A DNA stretch of 64,000 nt from positions 9,068,001 to 9,132,000 of the forward strand of contig NZ_CP085173.1 of NCBI RefSeq assembly GCF_020616555.1, written 5' to 3'. Under the pieces are notes generated by a model. It searched no databases, was not told where the DNA came from, and was given only the letters and a program-made list of their open reading frames with translations. Source of the DNA: Streptomyces longhuiensis (GTDB lineage: Bacteria > Actinomycetota > Actinomycetes > Streptomycetales > Streptomycetaceae). The position numbers and the translations under genes were made by a program. This document shows positions 39,086 to 49,247 of the stretch, in pieces (position 1 is the stretch's first letter; every line of letters begins with the position of its first letter).

Positions 39086-40789
39086 ATGGCACTACAGAAC
39101 GAAGCACGGACCATCGAGGAACGCGGCCAGGGACTCGTCGCCGCCGCGGTCGCGGGTGACGCGGAGGCCGCCCGTCGGCACACCGACTTCTTCGTGCTCG
39201 GCCGTCGGGTCGACGAGGGAATGCCCTATTGGGAGCGGGCGGTTGAGGCGGGCGACGCCTTCTCGGCGTACACCCTCGCCCGCTACCGGAAGATCCGTGG
39301 TGACCGCCGGGAGGCCGAGCGGCTGTACCGTCTCGCCGCGGACCGGCACTCGGGCTGCGCGTACGGACTGGCCGTACTGCTTCAGGAGAACGGCGACCCG
39401 GAGGCCGCCGCGTGGTTCCGGGCAGGCTGGGACATGGGGCGACTCGACTGCAAGATCGAGCTGGGCAAGCTGCTCGCGGCCGAGGGAAAGCCGGACGAGG
39501 CGGCCGAGTTCCTCATGAAGGGCGTGGACATCGGGGACATCGCCGTCTTCCGGTGGGTTCAGCTCTTCGAGCACATTCGCGAGACCTTCGACCGGGTCGC
39601 CGACGCCCTCGAGGCGGCGGAGGACACCGAGGACGGCCAGGCAGCGGGCGAGGCGGTGGAACCGCTGGAGGAGATGGGTCGTGAGTTCAAGGACTATCCC
39701 GGGCTGACCGACGAGGCCGGAAACTACTTCCGCAGAGCCGGATACCTCAGCCCGGTGGCTCTCGTCGAGCACGCGATCTTCCTGGAGCGGCACCATGCCG
39801 ACGACCGTTGGTCCGAGGTCGGTGAACTGCTTCTGCGCTCACACACCGAGGGGTACGACGGTGCGGCCTTCGTCCTGGGCCTGTTCAACGAGGAGCGCGG
39901 TGCGCTCGCCGAGGCCGAGCACTGGTACATCCTCGCCGCCGACACGGGGCACCGCGCCGGGCGGGTGAGGCTCTCCGACCTGTTGCGCCGGCAGCGCCGC
40001 CTCGACGAGGCGGAGGCCCGGCTGAGGGAGGTCGACCCGGACGACGAGCTCGTCCCCGACCGGCTCGCCAAGATCGCCCAGCTCCGTGCGGAGGACGAGG
40101 TACCGCCCGAGCAGGATCTGCGCCGGCTCCCGGAACTGCGTGAACGGGCCGAAGCGGGGGACGTCCAGGCTTCGTACGCGTACGGGAAGATGCTCTACGA
40201 GTGGGGCGGGGCGGCGGCGCGCTGGATGCTTCCGTGGCACGAACCCGCGGCGCTGGCGGGCGACAGGGCGGCGGCGGCCGACCTGAGGTGGCTCTACGAC
40301 GACCTGGGCGAGCCCGTGCTGCGCGACCACTGGAAGCGGATCGCCGCGGAGGCCGGGGACCACGACGCCTGCAGCGCCATGGCCCGGCTCTCCGACCACC
40401 ACAAGGACTACCAGGAGGCCGAGCGGTGGTACATCCGCGCGGCCGCCGACAACAGCGCACTGAACGCGATGCTGGCGGGCAAGGCCATCGCACAGCGCGG
40501 CGGGTACGAGGAAGCCGAGCCGTACCTGCGCAAGGCCTGGGAAGGGGGCCGGGACGAGGCGTTCGGCACCGAGACGGCCGGCTACTACGGCCTCGTACTG
40601 AACCGGACCGGACGTCATGCGGAGGCCGTGGACCTGCTGCGCGTGGCCGCCGAGCAGTGGTGGGAGGACGTCAGGTCCCGTTACGACTCGGATGATCTGG
40701 ACATGCTGTCCCGGATGCTGGATCCGGAGGAAGAGCTGGAAGCCGCCGAGCAGGCGCTGGCCGCGCCTCGAGCCGACGCGGGACCCTGA
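39086..40789 (+). CDS. TPR/Sel1-like repeat protein
   Basis: A 567-residue soluble protein made largely of 30-40-residue helix pairs of the Sel1/TPR type. Examples are EAERLYRLAADRHSGCAYGLAVLLQENGD, EAEHWYILAADTGHRAGRVRLSDLLRRQRR and EAERWYIRAAADNSALNAMLAGKAIAQRGG. No enzymatic motif or membrane helix is seen. ATG 39086 starts the repeat-bearing region; its ribosome-binding site is weak. Such proteins act as scaffolds. A hairpin separates it from the convergent kinase operon, so a shared role is not implied. Confidence 0.85.
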   Translation: MALQNEARTIEERGQGLVAAAVAGDAEAARRHTDFFVLGRRVDEGMPYWERAVEAGDAFSAYTLARYRKIRGDRREAERLYRLAADRHSGCAYGLAVLLQENGDPEAAAWFRAGWDMGRLDCKIELGKLLAAEGKPDEAAEFLMKGVDIGDIAVFRWVQLFEHIRETFDRVADALEAAEDTEDGQAAGEAVEPLEEMGREFKDYPGLTDEAGNYFRRAGYLSPVALVEHAIFLERHHADDRWSEVGELLLRSHTEGYDGAAFVLGLFNEERGALAEAEHWYILAADTGHRAGRVRLSDLLRRQRRLDEAEARLREVDPDDELVPDRLAKIAQLRAEDEVPPEQDLRRLPELRERAEAGDVQASYAYGKMLYEWGGAAARWMLPWHEPAALAGDRAAAADLRWLYDDLGEPVLRDHWKRIAAEAGDHDACSAMARLSDHHKDYQEAERWYIRAAADNSALNAMLAGKAIAQRGGYEEAEPYLRKAWEGGRDEAFGTETAGYYGLVLNRTGRHAEAVDLLRVAAEQWWEDVRSRYDSDDLDMLSRMLDPEEELEAAEQALAAPRADAGP

Positions 40790-40800
40790 GTCGACACGAG

Positions 40801-40835
40801 GCCCTGCCGGGCGGTTCGCCGCCGGCCGGCAGGGC
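40801..40835. terminator. Nested hairpin terminator with UUCG loop
   Basis: GCCCTGCCGG (40801-40810) pairs with CCGGCAGGGC (40826-40835). Inside it GCGG-TTCG-CCGC forms a capped inner stem, with a three-base bulge (CGG, 40823-40825). It lies between the convergent TPR and response-regulator genes. Confidence 0.7.
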
Positions 40836-40851
40836 GCCGCCGGGCCTGCCC

Positions 40852-41490
40852 CTACTGTTCTCGGCCTTCCACGAGCCGTCCAACAGCCTTTTCGAGTGAG
40901 GCGACCCGGTCGGCGAGACTCGCCTCATCGGGCTCGTCCGTACCCTCCCTTTCGCGCAACAGGCATTGCAATTCGGCCAGTTGACGTTCCACGTCGATAA
41001 GACGGTGCTGTTCCTCGGCGGGCTTGGTGGGCACGTCGACCGCAAGGAGCCGCGTCAACTGTTCTGCCTGATCGGCAAGTTGGCGGTTCTTGCGATGCAG
41101 TTCGAGGAAGACGTTGACCTTGGTCCGCAACAGCCAGGGGTCGAACGGTTTGATCAGGAAGTCCGCCGCGCCGACCGTGTAGCCGCGGTACGCGTAGTTC
41201 GGGTCGACCGCCGCCCCGGTCAGCAGAATGATCGGGATGTCCTTGGTCTGGTCGAGGCCCTTGATGTTGGCGGCGGTCTCGAATCCGTTCATGCCCGGCA
41301 TCAGCACGTCGATGAGCGCGACGGCGAACTCCTGCCGCAGCATCGCCTTGAGCGCCGCCTCGCCCGAGTGCGCGCGGACCACGCGGGCGAGCGAGCCGAG
41401 CACGGCTTCGAGTGCGACCAGGTTCTCCTCCATGTCGTCCACGATGAGGATGCTGGAGGTGTCCGCCGCCCCTCCCTGGGGCGCTGTCAC
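40852..41490 (-). CDS. Response regulator with C-terminal coiled coil
   Basis: A 212-residue protein. Residues about 12-130 are a receiver domain: ILIVDDMEENLVALEAVLGSL, ALIDVLMPGMNGFETA with phosphoacceptor Asp, LLTGAAV and FLIKPFDPWLL. The remaining 80 residues are charged helices (AEEQHRLIDVERQLAELQCLLRERE, LADRVASLEKAVGRLVEG) predicted to form coiled coils; no DNA-binding domain is present. GTG 41490 overlaps the kinase stop (GTGA), so it is the co-expressed partner of the hybrid kinase. It may relay phosphate or act by protein contact. Confidence 0.9.
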   Translation of the reverse strand: MTAPQGGAADTSSILIVDDMEENLVALEAVLGSLARVVRAHSGEAALKAMLRQEFAVALIDVLMPGMNGFETAANIKGLDQTKDIPIILLTGAAVDPNYAYRGYTVGAADFLIKPFDPWLLRTKVNVFLELHRKNRQLADQAEQLTRLLAVDVPTKPAEEQHRLIDVERQLAELQCLLREREGTDEPDEASLADRVASLEKAVGRLVEGREQ

Positions 41491-44400
41491 AGCGCCCGCC
41501 CCGGGGTGTCGTCGCCGGACGTGGCCGGAGGCGGTTGCGCGGGGGTCTGCGGATCGAGCAGCCGGCAGATCACCGACAGCAGCCGGTCGACGTCCACCGG
41601 CTTGGGGATGTAGTCGTTCGCGCCGCTCTCGATGGCCTTCTCGCGGTCGCCGGGCATGGCCTTGGCGGTGAGCGCGATGACCGGCAGGTTCGCGAAACGG
41701 GGTGTGCGCCGCATCGCCGCGATCATCTCGTAACCATCCATCTCGGGCATCATGATGTCCATCAGGACCAGGGACACATCGGGTGTCCGGTCGAGGACTT
41801 CGAGACCCTCGCGGCCGTTCTCGGCGTATTTGACGTTGATTCCGACCCGGCCCAGTACATGGGTGAGGGCGAAGACGTTCCGGATGTCGTCGTCGACGAT
41901 CAGGATACGGCGGTTGGCCAGCACCTTGGCGGTGCCGCCGGTCAGCCACTCCTTGAGCCGGGTCGTCTCCGGCCAACTCGCGTGTTCGTCGATGAGGTCG
42001 GCGAGGTCGTCGGCGGCCCGGGTTCCCGTGCGGGGCGCGGACACCGTGTCGGTGAACACGTCGAGTTCCGCGGGGGTTCCCGCGCGGGCCTTGGAAGCGA
42101 GGGTTGGTGTGTCCGGTCCGGTGACGGCCGGCACCGAGGCGTCCGTGGGGAGAGGCTCCAGCGCGGGGGATGTGTAGTGCACAGGGACGTAGAGGGTGAA
42201 GGTGGAACCGACGCCCGGCTCGCTCTCGGCCGTGATCCTTCCGCCGAGCAGTGCCGCCATGTCACGGCTGATGGAGAGGCCGAGACCGGTGCCTCCGTAC
42301 TTGCGGTTGGTGGCGCCGTCGGACTGCTGGAAGGCCTCGAAGATGCCGTTGAGCATCTCCGGCTGGATGCCGATTCCGGTGTCTTTGACGGAGAGGGCGA
42401 TGATCTCGTCCGCCGCACGCAGTGTCTCCTCCTCGAAGTCCGCGGGTGTCGCGCGCTCCACGAGCAGTTCCACCCCGCCGGACGAGGTGAACTTCACCGC
42501 GTTCGACAGGAGGTTGCGGAGAATCTGCTGGAGGCGCTGCTCGTCGGAGAAGAGCTCGCGGGGGACGTCCTCGCCGACGGTGATGTCGAACGACAGGCCG
42601 CGGTCCCCGGAAAGCGGCTGGAACGTGGCCCGGACGTAGTCGAGCAGCTTGTTCAGCGGCAGCGTCTTGGGGTGTACGTCCATCCGGCCCGCTTCGATCT
42701 TCGACAGGTCGAGGATGTCGTTGATCAGTTGCAGCAGGTCGGAGCCCGCCTGGTGGATGGTGACGGCGAACTCCACCTCTTCCCCGGAGAGCCTGCCGGA
42801 GGGATTGTCGGCGAGCAGCCGGGACAGTACGAGCAGCGAGTTGAGGGGCGTGCGCAACTCGTGCGACATGTTCGCCAGGAACTCGGACTTGTACTGGGAG
42901 GACGTGGCGAGGAGTGCCGCCTTCTCCTCCAGCTTGGCGTTGGTGATCTGCAACTCGTCGGAGCGCTGGCGCAGTTCGGCGGTGAGGCGCTGGGACTCGG
43001 AGAGGAGGGACTCGGTGCGGGAGTTGGCGATGATGGTGTTGATGGAGACACCGATGGTGTTCACGAACTGGTCGACGAAGGCGAGGTGGACCTCGCTGAA
43101 GCGGCTGAACGAGGCGAGTTCGATGACTCCGAGCACCCTGTCCTCGAAGAGGATCGGCAGGATGACGACGCTGGCCGGCGGCGCGGCACCGAGGCCGGAG
43201 CTGATGGTGATGTAGTCCGTGGGGACCGCGTCGACGAGGATCCGCCGTTTCTCCGCGGCGGCCTGGCTGATCAGGCCCCAGCCGGGCGCGCCCAGGCTGA
43301 GCCGGGGACGCGGTCGGCGGCCTTCCTCCTGTCCGGTGCCGTAACCCGCCAGGAGTTCGAGGTCCTCGCCCGGTTCCGCACCCGCCTCGGCCAGGAAGAA
43401 CGCACCGTACTGGGCGTTCACCAGGGGGGTCAGCTCGCGAAGGATGAGGTCGGCGACCTCGACCAGGTCGCGGTGGCCCTGCATGAGGCCGGCGATGCGG
43501 GTCAGGTTGGACTCCAGCCAGTCCTTGGCACGGGTCGTCTCGCGGAGGTTCGCCACCATGAGGTTGATGTTGTCCTTCAGGGTGGCGACCTCGCCCTGGG
43601 CCTCCACGGAGATGGAGCCGGACATGTCGCCCTGGGTGACCGCGCTGGCGACCTCGGCGATCGCGCGCACCTGGGTGGTCAGGTTCAGCGCCAGCTCGTT
43701 CACGCTGGTGGTCAGGCGCTTCCACGTCCCGTAGACGCCTTCCACACGGGCCTGGCCGCCCAGCTGCCCCTCGGAGCCGACCTCGCGAGCCACACGCGTG
43801 ACCTCGGAGGCGAACGCGGACAGCGTGTCGACCATCGTGTTGATCGTGGTCTTGAGTTCCAGGATCTCTCCGCGGGCGTCGACGTCGATCTTCTTCGACA
43901 GGTCACCGCGCGCGACGGCGGTGGCGACCTGGGCGATGTTGCGGACCTGGGAGGTCAGGTTGTCGGCCATGAAGTTGACGTTGTCCGTGAGGTTCTCCCA
44001 GACCCCGGAGGCGCCGTGGACCTGGGCGCGGCCGCCCAGCCGTCCCTCGGTGCCGACTTCACGGGCCACACGGGTCACCTCGTCCGCGAACGCCCTCAGC
44101 TGCTGGACCATCGTGTTGACGGTGTCCTTCAGCTCCAGGATCTCTCCGCGGGCGTCGACGTCGATCTTCTTCGACAGGTCTCCGTTGGCGACAGCGGTGG
44201 TGACCTGGGCGATGTTGCGGACCTGGGACGTGAGGTTGAGCGCCATGAAGTTCACGTTGTCGGTGAGGTCCTTCCAGACCCCGGACGCGCCCCTGACCTG
44301 GGCCTGACCGCCCAGGTTGCCCTCGGTGCCGACCTCGCGGGCCACACGGGTGACCTCGTCGGCGAAGGCGGAGAGCTGGTCGACCATCGTGTTGATCGTC

Positions 44401-45719
44401 GACTTCAGTTCAAGGATCTCGCCCTTGGCCTCCACGGTGATCGTCTTCCCGAGGTCGCCCTCTGCGACGGCGGTGGCGACCTGGGCGATGTTGCGGACCT
44501 GCGATGTCAGGTTGTCGGCCATGAAGTTGACGCTGTCCGTGAGGTCTTTCCAGACCCCGGACACGCCCCTGACCTGGGCGCGGCCGCCGAGTTGGCCCTC
44601 GGTGCCGACCTCGCGGGCCACACGGGTGACCTCGTCGGCGAAGGCGGAGAGCTGGTCGACCATCGTGTTGATCGTCGACTTCAGCTGGAGGATCTCGCCC
44701 CGCGCGTCGACGGTGATCTTCTGGCTCAGGTCTCCGTTGGCGACGGCGGTGGTGACCTGGGCGATGTTGCGGACCTGGGACGTCAGGTTCGACGCCATGA
44801 AGTTCACGTTGTCGGTGAGGTCTTTCCAGACCCCGGACACGCCCCTGACCTGGGCGCGGCCGCCGAGTTGGCCCTCGGTGCCGACCTCGCGGGCGACCCT
44901 GGTGACCTCGTCGGCGAACGCCCGCAGCTGGTCCACCATCGTGTTGACGGTGAGCTTCAGTTCCAGCAGCTCGCCCGTGGCCTCGACGGTCACCTGCTGC
45001 GTCAGGTCGCCGCGGGCCACGGCGGTCGTCACGACCGCGATGTCCCGCACCTGTGCCGTCAGCCGCGACGCCATCGTGTTGACCGCCTCGGTCACGTGGA
45101 GCCAGTCGCCGGACAGCCCCTGCGCCTTCGCACGGCCCCCCAGCCGCCCCTCGGTGCCGACCTCGCGGGCGACCCGGGTCACCTCTCCGGTGAACAGCGA
45201 GAGCTGGTCCACCATGCGGTTCACGCCGATGCCCAGGCGGCGCAGGTCGCCGCGGAGCTGGCGGCTTCCGTCGTGCAGATCGACGTGCTGGGTCAGATCG
45301 CCGTCCGCGACGGCGTCGAGGACCCGGGTGGCCTTGGCGACGGGCCCCACGAGCGCCTCGATCGCCGTGTTGGCGGCCTCCACGTTCGTCGTCCAGGTGC
45401 CCGTGCCCGGGCTCGCCGAGATGTGCTCGTCCAGGCGGCCCCGCCGGATGATCTCGTGCCGGACGCGCTGGAGCTCCGTGGCGAGATGGCCGTTCCGGGC
45501 GACGATCTGGTTGAGGACCGCGCCCATCTCGGCCACCACCGGGTCCTGTGTGGCGGCCTCGCTGTCTTCTCCTGAACCGTCCGCATGCGGCGTGAAATCA
45601 CCGTCGCGGAGTGCCTTCATCGCGGCCAGAAGCGGGCGCAGCTCACTCGCACGGACCCATTGCCCGGAGTCCGTCGTGGTGGGGCCGGCCGCGTCGGGCC
45701 GAGCCGTGTCCATGGTCAT
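41487..45719 (-). CDS. Hybrid histidine kinase with a long HAMP-domain array
   Basis: A 1410-residue kinase without obvious membrane helices. Residues about 120-720 hold about thirteen HAMP-like units in 92-residue repeats: seven copies of a GDLxxxI/V...INTMVDQL unit alternate with six copies of [16 protein letters not shown]. Next come a GAF domain (about 750-890), a coiled coil, the H-box [17 protein letters not shown] with H953, an ATPase domain ([28 protein letters not shown]) and a receiver domain with D1321 in [13 protein letters not shown]. The layout resembles fungal group III osmosensing kinases and their bacterial relatives. GGAGGG precedes ATG 45719. It is coupled to a response regulator and divergent from a SpoIIE phosphatase, suggesting one signalling module. 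Confidence 0.93.
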   Translation of the reverse strand: MTMDTARPDAAGPTTTDSGQWVRASELRPLLAAMKALRDGDFTPHADGSGEDSEAATQDPVVAEMGAVLNQIVARNGHLATELQRVRHEIIRRGRLDEHISASPGTGTWTTNVEAANTAIEALVGPVAKATRVLDAVADGDLTQHVDLHDGSRQLRGDLRRLGIGVNRMVDQLSLFTGEVTRVAREVGTEGRLGGRAKAQGLSGDWLHVTEAVNTMASRLTAQVRDIAVVTTAVARGDLTQQVTVEATGELLELKLTVNTMVDQLRAFADEVTRVAREVGTEGQLGGRAQVRGVSGVWKDLTDNVNFMASNLTSQVRNIAQVTTAVANGDLSQKITVDARGEILQLKSTINTMVDQLSAFADEVTRVAREVGTEGQLGGRAQVRGVSGVWKDLTDSVNFMADNLTSQVRNIAQVATAVAEGDLGKTITVEAKGEILELKSTINTMVDQLSAFADEVTRVAREVGTEGNLGGQAQVRGASGVWKDLTDNVNFMALNLTSQVRNIAQVTTAVANGDLSKKIDVDARGEILELKDTVNTMVQQLRAFADEVTRVAREVGTEGRLGGRAQVHGASGVWENLTDNVNFMADNLTSQVRNIAQVATAVARGDLSKKIDVDARGEILELKTTINTMVDTLSAFASEVTRVAREVGSEGQLGGQARVEGVYGTWKRLTTSVNELALNLTTQVRAIAEVASAVTQGDMSGSISVEAQGEVATLKDNINLMVANLRETTRAKDWLESNLTRIAGLMQGHRDLVEVADLILRELTPLVNAQYGAFFLAEAGAEPGEDLELLAGYGTGQEEGRRPRPRLSLGAPGWGLISQAAAEKRRILVDAVPTDYITISSGLGAAPPASVVILPILFEDRVLGVIELASFSRFSEVHLAFVDQFVNTIGVSINTIIANSRTESLLSESQRLTAELRQRSDELQITNAKLEEKAALLATSSQYKSEFLANMSHELRTPLNSLLVLSRLLADNPSGRLSGEEVEFAVTIHQAGSDLLQLINDILDLSKIEAGRMDVHPKTLPLNKLLDYVRATFQPLSGDRGLSFDITVGEDVPRELFSDEQRLQQILRNLLSNAVKFTSSGGVELLVERATPADFEEETLRAADEIIALSVKDTGIGIQPEMLNGIFEAFQQSDGATNRKYGGTGLGLSISRDMAALLGGRITAESEPGVGSTFTLYVPVHYTSPALEPLPTDASVPAVTGPDTPTLASKARAGTPAELDVFTDTVSAPRTGTRAADDLADLIDEHASWPETTRLKEWLTGGTAKVLANRRILIVDDDIRNVFALTHVLGRVGINVKYAENGREGLEVLDRTPDVSLVLMDIMMPEMDGYEMIAAMRRTPRFANLPVIALTAKAMPGDREKAIESGANDYIPKPVDVDRLLSVICRLLDPQTPAQPPPATSGDDTPGRAL
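43700..45300 (-). repeat. Tandem 276-base coding repeats of the HAMP array
   Basis: Six successive blocks, each close to 276 bases, share long near-identical stretches, for example the segments encoding [12 protein letters not shown] and [11 protein letters not shown]. Similarity is highest in the middle blocks, consistent with recent duplication or gene conversion. In-frame copy changes by recombination would be expected. Confidence 0.8.
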
Positions 45720-45763
45720 GAACCACCCTCCGCCCGGAGTTCATCGCGCACACCAGCGGCCTG

Positions 45764-45790
45764 TTTACTCATGTTTGTCATATTATAAGG
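45764..45790. promoter_or_regulatory. A+T-rich divergent promoter island
   Basis: Between the divergent kinase and phosphatase genes lies a short A+T-rich island unusual for this genome. Read on the minus strand it contains TATAAT (45787 to 45782), a perfect -10 box pointing toward the kinase. Read on the plus strand it contains TTTACT and TATTAT, whose 11-base spacing is too short for a normal pair. No good -35 accompanies the minus-strand TATAAT. Confidence 0.4.
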
Positions 45791-45838
45791 GGCGCGAAAA
45801 TACTTCTCCCGCCGCTGTTGGCGCACACAGGGGGCGTC

Positions 45839-47722
45839 GTGATCCCGTTGCCCGCACACTCGGCTGATTTCGTGTGCAGCAAGGAGTTGCCGGCGAACCA
45901 GCTCGCGTCCGCACGGGCGCGCAGATTCGTACGTGAGGTGCTCACGGGCCGGATGACGTCCACCGCGACGCCTCCCGGCCAGGACCCGATCCCCGCTCCC
46001 GGGACCGTCCCGCAGGGGCTCGTCGACAACGCCGTTCTGCTGGTCAGCGAGCTGGTCACCAACGCCGTCGTGTACGCCGGCACCGACATCGACGTCGTCT
46101 GCCGCCTGGAACGGCACCCGAATGCCGTAGTGGCCGTCGTCGTGGAGGTGGCGGACCGCCACCCCTCCAGAGGCGTACGCGGCGCGGCGGACACCCGGCA
46201 CGGTGAGCCCGGCTACGGCCTCCAGCTGGTGAGTGCTCTCTCCCAGGCCTGGGGCGTGACCTACCGCCGGTCGGAGAAGCGGGTGTGGTTCCGGCTGGAG
46301 TCCTCGTCGGCGGAGCCGGGCCCTGGGAAGGAATCCCCACCGGCCCGTAGCGGCGAGACCGGCGTACCCGGGACCGTGCCGGCCGCATCCGGTGACGTGA
46401 GGCCGCAGGAACAGTCGGCGCGCAGCCACAGGTACGCCGCCGAGTGGGTCGACCGCAGCGGCCCGTCGTTCCTCGCCGAGACCAGCGAGCTCCTGGCCGG
46501 GCAGCTGGACCAGGCCATGGTCGCCGCGCTCGCGGCCCAGCTGCTCGTGCCCCGGCTCGCGGACTGGTGCGGCATCTGGCTGCGAACCCAGGGGAGGGGC
46601 CTGCAGCTCTCCCGGGTGTGGCACGTCGACGAGCGGCGCATCGTGCCGCTGCGCGAGGAGCTGGAGCGGATGCCGCCGTCCGCCGGAATCCGCGCCGGGG
46701 GCACGCCCTGGCCCTGGCCGGAGAGCGGCGGGGCCGACCGTGCCGGCGGGTCGGCGTTCGCCTTCCCGCTCACCGTGCGTGACACCGACGTAGGAGTACT
46801 CCTGCTGGGCCGGACCGGGCAGCTGCAGATGACCGACGCGGTGGTGCGGATGGTGGACGACGTGGCCCGGCGCGTCGCGCAGGCCGTGTACACCGCCCGC
46901 CAGTACGCGAGACAGACGTCCATCAGCGTCGCCCTCCAGCGGAGGCAGCTGCCGACGACCCTGGCCAGCATCGCGGGCATCGACAGCGCGATCGTCTACG
47001 AGCCGCACGGCGAGGGCCAGACCGTCGGCGGCGACTTCTACGACATCTTCCCGAAGGGTGAGGGACGCTGGTGCTTCCTGCTCGGGGACGTGCAGGGGAA
47101 GGACCCGGAGGCGATGTCCGTCACCGGCCTCGCCCGGCACCTGGTGCGGCTCCTGGCGCGCGAAGGCCACGGCGTCGAATCGGTGCTCGACCGGCTGAAC
47201 ACCGCCATGGCGGAGGACAGCGCCGAAGCGCTCACGGCCGACGGCGAGCAGGCGGCCACCCGCTTCCTCAGCTTGTTGTACGGGGAGCTGGCCGTCGAAC
47301 CGGGCGTGGCGGGAGCCCGCTGCCGGGTCGCCAGCGCCGGCCACCCCCTGCCCCTCCACCTGTTCACCGACGGCCGGGTGGAGCCGGCCTGTGAACCCCG
47401 GATGCTGCTGGGCATCGACGAGGGCGCCGAATTCCGGGCCAGCTCCTTCGATCTCGGGCCCGGCGAAACGCTGCTGTGCGTGACCGACGGTGTCACCGAA
47501 CGACGTCGCGGCAACTGGCAGCTGGACGACGACGACGGTCTTGCGGACGTGCTCCGCCAAGGCATGGGCCTCGGCGCCAAGGCGCTCGCGGAGCATGTGC
47601 GGCGAGCGGCACACGACTTCGGGACGGGCCCGGTCGAGGACGACCTGTCGGTACTGGTGCTCCAGGCGCCGGCGGTCGACGCGCCCACGCGCCACGCTCC
47701 GAAGCCGCCGCCCCGCGCCTGA
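45839..47722 (+). CDS. SpoIIE-type PP2C phosphatase with ATPase and GAF-like domains
   Basis: A 627-residue signalling protein. Residues about 10-150 are an RsbW-like ATPase domain ([37 protein letters not shown]). A GAF-like domain spans about 200-345 ([22 protein letters not shown]). Residues about 365-615 are a SpoIIE phosphatase with [33 protein letters not shown] and [14 protein letters not shown]. Anti-sigma kinase and phosphatase activities in one chain suggest two-way control of a partner-switching pathway. GTG 45839 follows AGGGGG by five bases. It is divergent from the HAMP-array kinase. The usual Gly in GDVxGxGxEA is Asp here. Confidence 0.87.
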   Translation: MIPLPAHSADFVCSKELPANQLASARARRFVREVLTGRMTSTATPPGQDPIPAPGTVPQGLVDNAVLLVSELVTNAVVYAGTDIDVVCRLERHPNAVVAVVVEVADRHPSRGVRGAADTRHGEPGYGLQLVSALSQAWGVTYRRSEKRVWFRLESSSAEPGPGKESPPARSGETGVPGTVPAASGDVRPQEQSARSHRYAAEWVDRSGPSFLAETSELLAGQLDQAMVAALAAQLLVPRLADWCGIWLRTQGRGLQLSRVWHVDERRIVPLREELERMPPSAGIRAGGTPWPWPESGGADRAGGSAFAFPLTVRDTDVGVLLLGRTGQLQMTDAVVRMVDDVARRVAQAVYTARQYARQTSISVALQRRQLPTTLASIAGIDSAIVYEPHGEGQTVGGDFYDIFPKGEGRWCFLLGDVQGKDPEAMSVTGLARHLVRLLAREGHGVESVLDRLNTAMAEDSAEALTADGEQAATRFLSLLYGELAVEPGVAGARCRVASAGHPLPLHLFTDGRVEPACEPRMLLGIDEGAEFRASSFDLGPGETLLCVTDGVTERRRGNWQLDDDDGLADVLRQGMGLGAKALAEHVRRAAHDFGTGPVEDDLSVLVLQAPAVDAPTRHAPKPPPRA

Positions 47723-47839
47723 CGTCGGGGTTCAAGCCGCTCCGCCGCGATTGATGCAAGTCGGGGACGGGGTTCCCCTTCCATCGTCAGATGTAGGGAC
47801 CATACTGGTCGAGCCCCCGATCACCCACAGAACGATTCC

Positions 47840-48991
47840 ATGGCCAAGAACAGCAGCTCCTCGACCATCGCCCCCGACACCGCGTGGCTGGGGCGCGGGC
47901 GCCATCTCGGGCCCGAGCCCGAGCAGGACGTCCGGCGCAACCTGATCGCCCTCAAGGCGGCCGGGGTGCTCGACGACTTCCTGGACCTCGACCCCGTCGA
48001 GGCGGCCCGCTCCACCGCCCTGCACCCGCGGGACGAAGCAGCCGACCCCGGTCCAACAGCCCGCCGCCTCTTCGAGGCCCGCTGGCGCGTCGCCGACGAC
48101 GTCACCGTGCGCGCACAGCTGACGACGTACGACCCCGAGGTCCGCCGCAAGGAGGGTGAGGGCGTCACCTGGGTCCTCGCCGCCGAGGCGGAGCGGCCGT
48201 GGGACGCGCACTGGCCCTCGCCCGCCACTATGTTCTGGCCCGACAGCGACCGCGTCGACTGGGACCACGACACGGTGCCCGGCGTGCGCCTGCGGGCGGC
48301 GAACCATCTGCCGAAGGACGACGACGAGCTGCGCCGCCGGCTGCGGGACTGCGCCCGGAACAGCTGGTACATCCACGTCGTGGTGCACGAGGCGATGACG
48401 CCGGACGCGATGGGGCAGAAGCCGGTCTCGGCGTTCCTGCCGCCCAGCCTGCGGCACCGGGTGGTCGAGCACCGGGGCACACCGGACCAGGCCCAGATCG
48501 CGGACTTCGCGATGAAGCGCGAGCTGAGTGTGCGGATGCCGCGTGGCGGCGCCGTCGTCCTGCCCACGGTGCCGCCCGTCCCGGGCTATGAGGCGGAGCG
48601 CCTCACGGTGCGCAGCGTCTTCCTGGACGGTTCCGAACCGACCGAACTCCTCGACAGGATCAAGGAGTTCGCCGCGCTGCCGAGGCCGCTGCCCGCCGAC
48701 GCCGAGCGGGCCCTGACACGGCTGCGCCAGGGCTGGCACCTGCTCACCCCGGACGAGGAGCTGGTCCACGCCCAGGGCATGGTCGCCAGGTACGCCGAGG
48801 CGCTGGAGGCCATGACGAAGTCCTGTGACCTGTACCGGGAGGCGGCCGAGGCGGCGCAGGCCGCGCTCGCGGAGGCGACCGGCGGCGCGGGTGTGCCCCG
48901 GCCGGCCGATCCGGGCTCGGTCAGACTGGACGGCTCTCCGCTGACCGCCCTCACGAAGGCGTTCGGCCGCTTCCGGGGCCCGAACAAGTAG
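47840..48991 (+). CDS. Conserved hypothetical protein
   Basis: A 383-residue soluble protein I cannot assign. It contains FEARWRVADDVTVRAQLTTYD, a Trp-rich stretch (AERPWDAHWPSPATMFWPDSDRVDWDHD) and an amphipathic, coiled-coil-like helix near the C-terminus (YAEALEAMTKSCDLYREAAEAAQAALAEA). No signal peptide, membrane helix or enzyme motif is visible. Codon use matches its neighbours, so it is a real gene. It ends on an 18-base tandem duplication that includes the stop codon. Confidence 0.75.
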   Translation: MAKNSSSSTIAPDTAWLGRGRHLGPEPEQDVRRNLIALKAAGVLDDFLDLDPVEAARSTALHPRDEAADPGPTARRLFEARWRVADDVTVRAQLTTYDPEVRRKEGEGVTWVLAAEAERPWDAHWPSPATMFWPDSDRVDWDHDTVPGVRLRAANHLPKDDDELRRRLRDCARNSWYIHVVVHEAMTPDAMGQKPVSAFLPPSLRHRVVEHRGTPDQAQIADFAMKRELSVRMPRGGAVVLPTVPPVPGYEAERLTVRSVFLDGSEPTELLDRIKEFAALPRPLPADAERALTRLRQGWHLLTPDEELVHAQGMVARYAEALEAMTKSCDLYREAAEAAQAALAEATGGAGVPRPADPGSVRLDGSPLTALTKAFGRFRGPNK

Positions 48992-49016
48992 CGGGCGCCG
49001 AACAAGTAGCGGACGC
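48981..49016 (+). repeat. 18-base tandem duplication across a stop codon
   Basis: CGAACAAGTAGCGGGCGC (48981-48998) is followed immediately by CGAACAAGTAGCGGACGC (48999-49016), one mismatch. The first copy contains the TAG stop of the hypothetical gene, the second an extra TAG. Confidence 0.8.
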
Positions 49017-49039
49017 CGACGCTCTCGAGGAAATGGCAG

Positions 49040-49102
49040 GGCAGTGGTCCGGACCGCTGCCTGATCATGCGGGTCTCGAAGTCCGGCGTGCGGACCTTCG
49101 AG
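49040..49102. terminator. Hairpin pair after the hypothetical gene
   Basis: GGCAGTGGTCC/GGACCGCTGCC (49040-49061, one G-U pair) and CTCGAAGTCCG/CGGACCTTCGAG (49074-49102, one bulge) form two strong stems. GATCATGCGGG-type repeats flank the second. The region probably stops transcription before the DUF899 gene. Confidence 0.5.
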
Positions 49103-49247
49103 CTGATCATGCGGGCCCGAAGCCGATCATGTCTTGAAGATGCCGGTAGCCGTCGCCGGTGCGATCTTGCTGGGGGGCGACCGATGACTTCCGGTCGCCC
49201 TGGGAGTCGGTACTCCCAGACAGTCACCAGATCCGTCCGGAGGCACC

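Noticed and set aside
41535..45575. A 1346-codon open frame antisense to the HAMP-array kinase
   Set aside because: It is the shadow of a repetitive G+C-rich gene. The real frame has complete kinase domains, correct third-position use and a ribosome-binding site; this one has repeated Asp/Gly/Val-rich sequence with no domains.
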